From Wyeomyia smithii (lineage: Eukaryota > Arthropoda > Insecta > Diptera > Culicidae), in assembly GCF_029784165.1 (NCBI RefSeq), contig NC_073695.1, positions 53,713,967 to 53,777,966 of the forward strand: a stretch of DNA of 64,000 bases, written 5' to 3'. Numbering within the stretch: position 1 is the first letter of the stretch; each line of letters opens with the position of its first letter. The notes beneath the pieces are model-generated. The model searched no databases and was not told where the DNA came from. It saw only the letters and a list, made by a program, of their open reading frames with translations. The position numbers and the translations under genes are program-made. Positions 55,080 through 64,000 of the stretch are shown here, in pieces.

Positions 55080-58000
55080 GTACCAACTAAGGAAGCTACA
55101 CTCATAGCTAGAGCACTGTAAACAAGAGCATTGTAAACAATATATGAACTTAAGCCCAGCTGGCATTTCTTTACTTTTTCTTTTCGAATGGTTACACCAT
55201 TCTCCAAAAGGGGGGACATGTAGCATACCGAAGTAACATCAATTATCACTATCGTTTTCATTTTCTCATCTTCGAGTCTCAAAAATTCTAAACTTCAATA
55301 CCGCCCAATCATTACAAAAAAAATCATAAAAATTTGATTTTATTATGTAGTAATATTTTAAAGAAGTTTTATAATTTTCTTCGTCAGCGGTCTGATGAAT
55401 TCAAATAGAAAACTCAACTCCTTCATAATTCCTAAATATTCTACTGTTAGCGTCTATTACCTTTCATGTTGTATGGCTATTAAAGACTATATGAGATTTG
55501 TTAATGAGTTTTGAAATTTAATTTGTCATTGTATTTCTATTATTATCGGCACGCCAGACTTGTTTTAAACTTCAGTTTTGATATCAACTATGATTGATAG
55601 ACTTTCACAGTACACTAAATCCATTCGAACCAAATCAACAACTGGTGGAATGCTGATACGAGGCGAAACAAGAACGAAAATTCACTCACTCGGAAACAGT
55701 ACGATTTAGTCCTCATAACATACACCGGTAGTACTTCGGTGCTAAAACCATTACATCACGCTCGGTTTCACCAGAGCACTGCCGTTTTTTTTGTGGAAAT
55801 TGGCAGCCATCAAATAAGCTGCTTTCTAATTTTTCATCAAATCCACGCCGTTTCTCCACTTATTTGGCCATATGTGGCACAAAGGCACTCCTGTGGTGCT
55901 GGTGATTGTGAGCCGGCGAAACCGGCCGCAACGTGGGTATGAATAGCCGGACAATGAGCAACAGTTTCCTGCTTCCTGCTTCCTGTTCAATTGCCACGCT
56001 AGCCTTAGTAGCCAGAACCAGAGCACGACTCATTGCACACTGGACCGACATGTGTCGCAGATTTCCTTCGGTGATTTATATGAGCACGTTCGGTCAAAGC
56101 ATACGGAAGTCTTCAAAAAGTACGAGCAGATGATGCACGGTTCGTACCTGGGCGTGAAGTGTGGCCAGTGGCGGACGGGTAGCAGAGATTCCCGTGGGAA
56201 AGTTGGTTGGACTCCTACTCAACGGAACGTGACTAATCAATCCGAACAAGGAAGTAGAACGAGCAATTCATGCTATGTTTTTTCACTTGATAAGAACGAG
56301 GCGTCGTACAACTTTGGACACCAAGCTGCAAATACCTGGTGCATTTACTATTGCCCACTGACAGGAGGCAGAAAAATTACAGCTAAAACTATGTGCAATG
56401 TGTTGACGGGAAGCTTTTTAAAGATTAGACTAGTTGTGTGATGCCACATATGGAACTTGCAATGATAATCTAGGAACATCGAAATTGAACAAAAATTTTA
56501 CTAGTTTCGAATTAGTTTGGTGTAATATTCAAACTTGCGTTCAAATACAGTAGGGTCTTTTTCAACGCGAGTTTTCTTACGCTGGTTTGTTTTTTTTTTT
56601 CGATCAAAAACGGTATAGGATATCGATCTCATTTCAATCACGTTTTCCGTTTTAGGCCAAAGGTAATCAAACATCCGTTTTCAAAAAATTCACAATTTAC
56701 TGAAAATTGAAAATGTTGAGTTTGAGATTGACTACTATAATATTCAAACGAGGTTCAAAAATTTTATGACGGTTTTCTTCATTCCCATATCTCGCGGTCC
56801 CATATGTTTTTGACTAATTTTCTAAACTAGCGCAAAACTGGGCAAATTACTGAAATCGAAATCGAAAAGGACGACTTATCGATAAATTTATTTACAAACA
56901 TAAAAACATCATAATAATAATCGAAATCACGAAATTGCGAAGAGCTGTAACCGTATTATACAGCTTATCAAACTTTGTGTCAATTGAGACAGGATTTTTC
57001 CAAAGCTAGCCTTCTCTGTCTAGCCTTTTCGAAGCATCCTGATAGAAACGAAAAAAAATAATCTTCTATGCAGTATTACAAGTCGATACCACCGCCAAAA
57101 ACCTACCGATGCGATCAAAAAAGAAATGAAATGTTCACTATTTCGCAGCAAAATTGAACGAAATTGTGTTTATTTACCATCCCGTGTGCACAGCCTGCCG
57201 GAACCAGGTCCCCAAATTGCTCGCAGCTGTACTCGCTCATTCAAGTCTGCACTCAAAAACTGAGCGCACACAATTCAGGAAATGCTCAATTCGTAGAAAG
57301 AAATTAAAAAGAAACGACCGATGTGCCAGATCCGAACTGCTACCACGACAGCAGGAGGAACAAAAAATAGCTCTTGCCTGGAGGACTCTCATCAGCAATA
57401 AGCGGAAATGAGAATAGGTACCCTCAACAAGAAACATGGCCGGCCGGTGAAAGTGCGGGTCGACAAATGCTACATTGAAGCCGGAGGGTGTAGTACATTC
57501 TCTAATGAAAGTGCAAAATCATGTTGCCCATTCAGACACCAGCTCCGGAAGCAGGGAATAGTTCCATAGTCGACTGCCGCAAGGGTCATGCGTGGTAATT
57601 ACGCTTTTCTATTAGACGGTGGTCGGGATAGAAATTAATGTGAGAAAATTTCTTAAAAGGATTAGATACACTTTCTACTGCCAGATGATTTAGATGGTAT
57701 AAGCTAGCTAGGGACTACTGCTACCGTAGATCAACTATTGCCAAAAATGAACATTCGCATACAAACAACGAACGAAAATCAGCTTGGCATATTATTTGAT
57801 CATTCATACGCTGCACTTTTCAACTTCATCCGTTTTTAAACGGAAAGCGTATTTCAGCAATATGAGGCAGTTAAAATTTATAAATTCAATCAATTTCGTC
57901 CGAAACCAAAACTCCTTTGGCAAACATTTGTTTTATTTCCTCTTCTCGAGCTTTACGGTATCAGCGGTATCAGAGCCGAAAATAACCTGACAGAGACGAG

Positions 58001-58695
58001 CACCGAGGATGGCCTCTAGCGGAATTAAGTTTGCAATTTGGAGCAAACATTTGCCGACTCTGCAGCTGCATTCTAGCCAATAAATTAGATTCGTTGCAGC
58101 TAGCTGAAATGGTTCATCGGGGGCACCTCACATCAACACGATCTGGAAACAGTTTCGGTTGCTACGAACCCTCGCGCGCAAATTTGCTGAGGCGAAAGCA
58201 GCGGAGGATGTGGTCTACCGGACGGTTCTGTATCCTACATACCCAGCATGCAGACCTGCTTTGCCCATACTTGCTGCATTGATTGTATAGCGGAAACTAT
58301 GAGAGAAAGAATTTTCATTTGCTCATTATCGAATAAGTCTTGTTCGATATGGTTTATGCCAGGGCGAGCCTGCCCGAAGAACGTTTTCAACCCGAGGCAA
58401 TAAATTAGATAACTGTAAGCGATGGCGGCTATTTTCGTTTTCCTGATGAAACTATTTCTCTCGCTGTCCGGTGTTCGGCAGTAATTGAAGTGCAAACAGC
58501 GCCAGCTGGTTTTGAGAGATAGAAAATTATTGCTGTATCAGTTCAACAACTGGTTCTTGCGTCTTCTTTTTGAACAAAGATAAAATGGATGGTTTTGGTT
58601 ATCTGCTTTTCTTTTCAGATGAAATTGTTTACGGTTCACTGGGCTTCAATTAAAAACAGCACAATAATCTAACAGCAACATGTTGGGAGAGGGGT
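55080..58695. other. Intergenic DNA, no secure gene
   Basis: About 3.6 kb without a recognisable gene. GC-richer patches lie at 55,740-56,340, 57,160-57,590 and 58,000-58,300. The first two hold short frames discussed separately or too weak to call; A/T-rich sequence fills the rest. Confidence 0.4.
56061..56441 (+). CDS. Possible exon, unidentified
   Basis: After an acceptor-like GTGTCGCAG the open stretch reads ISFGDLYEHVRSKHTEVFKK and YEQMMHGSYLGVK. The H-x4-KH spacing recalls the end of a BED-type zinc finger, but the Cys pair is not visible upstream. The frame runs to a stop at 56,441. Possible donors exist near 56,155 and 56,180. It may be an exon, a transposase remnant or chance. Confidence 0.2.
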   Translation: MSFGDLYEHVRSKHTEVFKKYEQMMHGSYLGVKCGQWRTGSRDSRGKVGWTPTQRNVTNQSEQGSRTSNSCYVFSLDKNEASYNFGHQAANTWCIYYCPLTGGRKITAKTMCNVLTGSFLKIRLVV

Positions 58696-58699
58696 ACAA

Positions 58700-58950
58700 C
58701 GTGAAAATCAAAACATCGAAAGCGTTAAAAAATTGCCAAGTTTCATATGCTCAAAGCTCAGTCAGTTTCCAACAAATTTCATTCAATCGATTGTAAAACT
58801 AGCTGTGCGTTAACCAAAATGCGGAAAATTCGAATTTTGTTATAACTGTTGTACTATTGAAAGAAACGCATTTTACGAATCTGGCGAAACGCTCAGTTTC
58901 AGTTTAAATCAAACTAAATACTCAATCATTGCCTTTTCTTTATAAAGTAT
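58700..58950 (+). promoter_or_regulatory. Promoter-like dispersed repeat, copy 4
   Basis: Shares AAAACATCGAAAGCG, CAGTTTCCAACAAATTTC, CAATCGATTG and TTGTACTATTGAAA with copy 2 and ends in TATAAAG at 58,941-58,947. Unlike copies 1 and 2, the sequence after the TATA box is AT-rich. Confidence 0.5.
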
Positions 58951-59412
58951 GCAAACGATTTGACTACTTGAGATCGATTTTGCAACAAGTGTTTTATGTG
59001 TCATTTCAATTTCTCCTCTACTGAAAGTTTCCCTCGAAAGCTCGGTATAAAAGGTACCAAACAGAAATTTCAAAAAAAATGTAACTTTCGCTTAGAAACT
59101 GTAGAGAAGATGAATCGCTACATCTCCGCTGATTTTTCTATGCTAAGATTTACCGCATTCATATTGATCAAACCCAATCGAGCTTATTCCAAAATGTATT
59201 GCAAGAAATACATTGACTAAAAAAAGGCTAAAGTAGTTCTACGGCAATCTTACGGTCGTTTCTCATACACAATCTCTTCAACAATTTTGTAGGTCCATTA
59301 ATCCTCAAGTTTCCGGGAATATGTACTGAGTTTTGGACCTTACTCCCATCTTACTAACTAGAGCTCGTTCAGTTATCTAATAATTATGAACCATCTATTA
59401 TCATCTAATATT

Positions 59413-59724
59413 ACTGGTTGACAAAATGAAAAAAGTGGATTCCAAAAGCTCAAACCGGAAATAAACAAAAAATTATAGCTATTCTACCATTCCAATGAGT
59501 TTTGGTGTCCCTAGCCATCACCAAAACGCGTCAACTTACGTGAGAGTGTCGTATATAAATTGTTCACCGGGTTCGTCGCTTCAACGTTATGTTTAAGAGG
59601 AAACTCATTGATATATCTGAAGAAACGGTAATGGACACCAAAATTCACAGGAATGGTTGAATAGCTATAATCTTTAATTTTTTTTTCCGGTTTGAGCTTT
59701 TGGAGTGCACCTGTGTTGACCAGT
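59413..59724. mobile_element. Fold-back MITE with about 100-bp inverted arms
   Basis: The ends are ACTGGTTGAC and GTTGACCAGT, and the arms pair over about 100 bases (for example CCAAAAGCTCAAACCGG with CCGGTTTGAGCTTTTGG, and TTTTGGTGTCC with GGACACCAAAA). The loop is about 110 bases. Non-coding. The target duplication is unclear. Confidence 0.75.
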
Positions 59725-59805
59725 GAATTATTTACCTCACAGTTCATCTCAGAATTCTACTGAAATTACGTAAATCCGTATTTTTATTCCCGTCGCACAG
59801 TGTGT

Positions 59806-60020
59806 CCAAATCGAGAAACGGACGGCAAAACTATTTTTTCAAGTCCTATGTTATCCATATCTTCTAGAAAGTTGCTACGTTTACTGCTGACCTTCATATG
59901 CTTTAATGGAATTAGTTACAAATTTCGCCGTATAAAGGGAGCCATACCTAACTTTCAAACGTGACTTGCTAGACGAATAGTTTCTTCTGCAAAGTTGTGT
60001 AAAATTTGATTACGAAACTG
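59806..60020 (+). repeat. Diverged direct repeat, copy 1
   Basis: Matches 60,509-60,700: AACGGACGG, CTAGAAAGTT, CACCTAACTTT-like, AACGTGACTTG and TAGACGAATAGTT occur in the same order. The family is unknown and non-coding. Confidence 0.65.
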
Positions 60021-60508
60021 TTTTCTGAATACGTCAAACCTCTAGAAATTGAGATTTCAGAGCTACAAGACGTTTTCTAAAAAGGCTTTTTAAAAGCAGT
60101 TTTTCATTCATATGTTCAACTCTAAGGCCTAGAACATGACTGTATAAAATTGAGAGTGACGTGGTAAATCAAGATGAAAAATTTTTAGTGATATATTGGT
60201 TATTTTATACAGTATTCATGAATAAAAACTGGAAAAAAGTGTTTTTAAAGGCTTTTTTTATTTGAATTGAACTCGAAAAGGCGCAAACGAATCCAAGCTT
60301 CTATGAAAGCATCCGATAGAGTACCTTTCTAACTAACAGAAAAACACAAAACTACAGTGGGTTATTTGTAGTTTCGAATATATGGCCAACTGAAGTTACC
60401 GATTTTTACATGCATTTGTGTGCTCTTTATAGCACAAAGGCCGGCGCGTACACTACGTTCCCGTTTCTATGCCCAACGAACAGACACCGCAATAGGGCTA
60501 AATCCATA

Positions 60509-60700
60509 AACGGACGGAAATAGAAAATTTTGAAGTCTAATGTTATCAGTACCTTTTAGAAAGTTATTTCGTACACTGTTTTCCTTTATATGCTTCAATG
60601 CAACCCGTTCAATTTTCACCATATAGAGGGCGCCACACCTAACTTTTGAACGTGACTTGATAGACGAATAGTTCCTTCTGGATAGTTGTGCAGAATATGA
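60509..60700 (+). repeat. Diverged direct repeat, copy 2
   Basis: Partner of 59,806-60,020, about 700 bases downstream. It ends just before the perfect palindrome at 60,720, which replaces the continuation seen in copy 1. Confidence 0.65.
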
Positions 60701-60719
60701 TTATACTATACTACATATA

Positions 60720-60792
60720 CGATACTATCCGATCATGATTATATAGTGAATATCTTCGATATTCACTATATAATCATGATCGGATAGTATCG
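60720..60792. repeat. Perfect inverted repeat, 35-bp arms, 3-base loop
   Basis: 60,720-60,754 is the exact reverse complement of 60,758-60,792; only TTC separates them. It can extrude as a cruciform. With so small a loop and no mismatch it must be recent, or a sequencing or assembly artefact. Confidence 0.95.
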
Positions 60793-60799
60793 AAAGAGT

Positions 60800-61685
60800 G
60801 AGTTTCCAAATATACACATTAATAGAAGAGTAAGAGCCGGTGAATGTTTGTGAATTTTTGGATTATTTACTAGGATTCATTCAAAATCTCTTTTTACATT
60901 TCAAAATTGTTATGTTATTATTATTCCAAGCTTTACCATAATAAACGTATATTAGCTGTCATCGTAATACAGCGGATGTAGTTGTAGGCAAATGAAAAAA
61001 ATTGTGAAGCAAAAAACAAAAATGGAATTGTTGATTGCTACGATTTTTTGCTGGAACTTGTTTAAAATTTTGTATAACATATCTTCACTCTACTACAGGC
61101 ATAATATCGCCAAATATAAACGATATTCGTTCGAGTGTTGTTGAATATATCTCGAAAATTGATTCCAGGGGAGGCTGAAAATAAAAATACATACAGTCGC
61201 TGAGCAAACACATTGATTCTGTCTGCAGACTCTGTATATTTTGTAACAAAAAATCTCCTAATTACAGTGTTTAGTCCTACGTCACCATTTCATGCAACCC
61301 TAGGGCTGTATACCTTGTAGTATTTCATGTAAATTTTCGTCTTGAATTCCACTTTGCAGTAAAGTGTTTTGAAGGGTTTTATCTGAAAAATATGAGAAAA
61401 TTCACTCTTGTGTCTGTGTGATGTTTAATGGGCTCTGGGAGTCAAAAAACTGAATGCAATGCTAAACTGAACCATGCAAAATATTCAAAAACAACCCCAC
61501 AAAAATAAAAAAATGGAAAAATTAAGGAATCGAACAGATTTGAAAAAAGTGCAGAAGAGTGGTTTTGTAGCTTGAAAAAGTCATTTTTTCATAAATCACG
61601 TTTGGGCAACCTGAAAACAATTTTTTAGAATGTCAAAATGTTTTATAAAAATGCTATAAATAACATTATCTTTCAATTTAGGGCT
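60800..61685. other. No gene recognised
   Basis: AT-rich intergenic DNA between the palindrome and an RTE copy. Confidence 0.4.
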
Positions 61686-61689
61686 GAGC

Positions 61690-62792
61690 ACCTTGTTTGG
61701 TTGGAGGTACTCCTTTACCCAGTCTACAAAAAGAGCCATCGAGGTACAACACTTCTCAGTTCTGGGTATAAGATTCCCTCCCGCATCCTGTTTCATAGAC
61801 TGAGGCCGTTGCAGGGAGCCTTTGTTGGAGATTACCAGTGGGGATTCCGGGAAGGGCGATCTTCAACGAACCAAATGTCTACCTTGCGTCAAATCCTTGA
61901 CAATTTCAGAGAAGTAAACTTGCAGACTCACCATCTGTTTATAGACTTCAAGGCGGCATACGATTCAGTTGAACGCAACGAGTTACGGCAGATTATGCTT
62001 GAACACGGTTTCCTACTAAACTCATTAAACTGGTTCGTGCCACCCCTGGCGGTTTTTCATCATGCGTCAGGATAACGGGCGTAATCTCGGACCCGTTCGT
62101 AACGTTGGACGGTCTGAAGCAAGGTGACGGGCTCTCGAATCTGTTGTTTAATATTGCCTTGGAGGGTGCCGGTATCATTATTTCGAAGTCTCATATGCTC
62201 CTTGGCTTTGCGGATATATTGATATCGTCGGTATTAACCGCAGAGCAGTGGAAGAGGCATTCGTGCCTTTTAAAAGGAAAGCAGCGAGAATTGGATTTAT
62301 CATCAACTCTGCCAAAACAAAGTACATAGTAGCGGGTAGAAAGCGTGAAAGTTTGTCGAGTCTTGGTACTGAGATTGTGATAGATGGGGGCATTTATGAA
62401 GTAGTCGACGAATTTGTGTACCTTGGTACTCTCGTGACGTGCGACAACGACGTTAGCCGCGAAGTGAAGAGACGGATAGCAGCCGCAAACAGGACCTTTT
62501 ACGGTTTACGTAGCCAGCTGGTGTTCCGCAGCATGCATGTTCGCATTCGCTGGCCACATGGCGCGAATGTCGGATGAGCGACAGATATTATTCAGCAGAG
62601 AGCTCGACAGAGGTCGGCGACTCCGTGGTAGACCCCGTACTCGTTGGATGTGTGGTGTGCAGGAAGACGCCCAGTCGGCAGGTGTTAGGGGCGATTGGAG
62701 AAGACTAGCCCAAGACCAAGTGATGTGGAGACTATGCTGGATTAGGCAGTGGGTCGTTAACGACCTATCGCCATGAAAGTAAAGTAAGTAAG
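61690..62792 (+). pseudogene. RTE-clade element, 5'-truncated, with simple-repeat tail
   Basis: Plus-strand frames read LYPVYKKSHRGTTLL, FVGDYQWGFREGRSSTNQ, THHLFIDFKAAYDSVERNEL, DGLKQGDGLSNLLFNIALEG, LLGFADILIS (the FADD box has lost an Asp), YLGTLVTCDNDVSREVKRRI and RPRTRWMCGVQED. A deletion of about 100 residues near 62,533 joins the middle to the GHMARM end. The tail AAAGTAAAGTAAGTAAG (62,776-62,792) equals that of the 35.2-kb copy. It starts inside the RT, so it was truncated on insertion. Confidence 0.86.
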
Positions 62793-62904
62793 AATGTTTG
62801 TGAGGAACGTCATTTATTTTAGCATGTTTTGAGATACAAGTACACATATTTTTTAGAATCGTGACTCTTCGAGAACTTCGCAGGATCGTAGCACTCAGGA
62901 GCGG

Positions 62905-63036
62905 TCAGGAATGTCAGGATCGTAGCGCTTGCCCCGCAATTGTCCTGTACATTGAACTGTCGGCTGCGAAATCTGTATATAAATAAACAGAAGGTCAAGT
63001 TCCGAATCGGAATGTAGCACCAAGGCTTTGCTTTTG
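62905..63036 (+). mobile_element. SINE, 3' part only
   Basis: Matches the 3' body of the SINE at 3,228-3,430 (TGTCAGGATCGTAGCGC, CAGAAGGTCAAGTTCCGA, ATGTAGCACCAAGGCTTTGC) and ends in the same TTTGCTTTT tail. The tRNA-like head is missing or replaced. Confidence 0.65.
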
Positions 63037-63039
63037 ACC

Positions 63040-64000
63040 ACGCGATGAATAGTGAGCTGTTCAAATGTGTTTCATGATTGCCGTATGCTTAGAGACTTCG
63101 TCCGCGTGCCTTCTCCAATTGATCTGCATTTGGTGTGGCTAATTGATCATCAAAAAGTAAGAAACATTGTTGTATAATCAAAAATATCATTTTTCAATAG
63201 CCTCTTTTAAAATCAGCAGCAGACGTCACTCCTGACCACTCCATCAACTCTCCACAGATTTTCTAAGCTTTGAACTTTTGTGAAATCCGAAAAACTTCAA
63301 TACCTACTAATTTTATGTAACCACAATATTCAATAAAATATCAAAGAGAATGCAAATACTAGTTATACAATGCAGCTTTTCTGTAACATTTACCACGATA
63401 AGTAATTGAAACCATTGAGTGCAACTTCTATCGTAATAACTTCAACGCAATCTATTAATAAGCAAACTACGAACTGTACAACCACTTCACGTAATGAGAA
63501 AAGTTAGCACATACATATTTAGCACCAGGCTCGAAATCATCATATAGAGATAATAAATTATCCACACAGGTATGCACAAAAGCATTCCTGCGCTGCACCA
63601 ATTGCGAACAAACTGCAGAAGGTATTAAGGAGGATCAAAATCATCCGCTCCAAGCACCTGGGGCAGTTCGAGTGTAAGGTGCGACCACTTTTGTCCTAGT
63701 AGTAATAGGATTCTACCCTGGTAACAGAAGCCTCATAAACATGACACCATTCGCACTGAAATGTTATAAGCTGGTCATTAGTCAGTTCAAATCTAGTTGG
63801 AATATTCATATTGTAATAGGATCAAAATCAAATTTCAACCTGCTTCAAAAGAAACATTTTATAAGCAATTTCGTTCATTCGTTAAACTAAAATGAACCAT
63901 TCTAATGTTCACAGGCATTTTGCAGCAAAACTTTGCCACCATAGTTTGTCTGGCGTGATTGATAAATGCGTTTCTCACACGCAGAATAACTGTATCACAC
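63040..64000. other. No gene recognised
   Basis: AT-rich DNA to the window edge. A small GC-richer patch at 63,570-63,680 follows an acceptor-like CACAG, but is too short to call. Confidence 0.4.

Noticed and set aside
57154..57411. 85-codon basic frame as an exon
   Set aside because: A possible acceptor (TTTCGCAG) precedes it, but there is no recognisable domain, donor or partner exon.
63570..63680. Small exon with a CTNCEQ-like zinc pair
   Set aside because: Too short, near the window edge, and the frame is not supported by composition or neighbours.

Overview
The window is eukaryotic genomic DNA from an insect, most likely a culicine mosquito (inference). It is AT-rich, gene-poor and crowded with non-LTR retrotransposons of the I, Jockey and RTE clades, tRNA-derived SINEs, MITEs, mariner and Tc1-like transposase remnants and satellite-like repeats. 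I see no operons, prophage, CRISPR arrays or functional rRNA/tRNA genes.

One host gene can be built with confidence. It is a plus-strand, six-exon gene from about 27.7 to 40.6 kb encoding a 209-residue MARCH-type membrane E3 ubiquitin ligase: an N-terminal RING-CH (C4HC3) finger, two transmembrane segments and a short basic/acidic cytosolic tail. All exon junctions agree in phase and have GT/AG borders. Its second intron is about 10.5 kb. It holds a T-rich tract, a decayed Jockey-type element (minus) interrupted by an RTE element (plus) and carrying a second RTE fragment (minus), and a tandem-repeat-bearing element.

Layout: 0-7 kb, mostly unannotatable AT-rich DNA with a SINE and repeat fragments. 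7.1-12.8 kb, a nearly complete but broken I-type retrotransposon (minus) with gag-like ORF1, endonuclease, reverse transcriptase and RNase H. 13.7-19.3 kb, a Jockey-type element (plus) interrupted by a SINE and by a 2.97-kb tandem-repeat element. 19.5-24.9 kb, Tc1-like and mariner transposase remnants, two MITEs with target-site duplications and a tRNA-derived SINE. 24.9-27.3 kb, a promoter-like repeat family member, duplicated blocks and a possible exon of a minus-strand gene. 27.7-40.6 kb, the MARCH gene. 43-48 kb, more promoter-like copies, an RTE fragment and a 2.5-kb array of three different tandem repeats. 48.4-49.6 kb, a solo-LTR-like insertion beside a MITE. 51.7-55.1 kb, a Jockey-type element with a long AT microsatellite and a lost catalytic motif, followed by the 3' end of a different element. 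58.7-63 kb, a fourth promoter-like copy, a fold-back element, a perfect 35-bp palindrome, an RTE copy and a SINE 3' end.

The strongest candidates for something undescribed are (i) the twin 2.97-kb and 1.67-kb elements at 14,919-17,884 and 37,491-39,159, which share base-exact ends, sit in A-runs and carry a two-unit higher-order repeat; (ii) a dispersed family of four copies of a conserved block ending in a TATA box followed by unrelated non-coding sequence; and (iii) the composite repeat at 45.4-47.9 kb. Family names come from recognising protein motifs by eye; no database search was possible.
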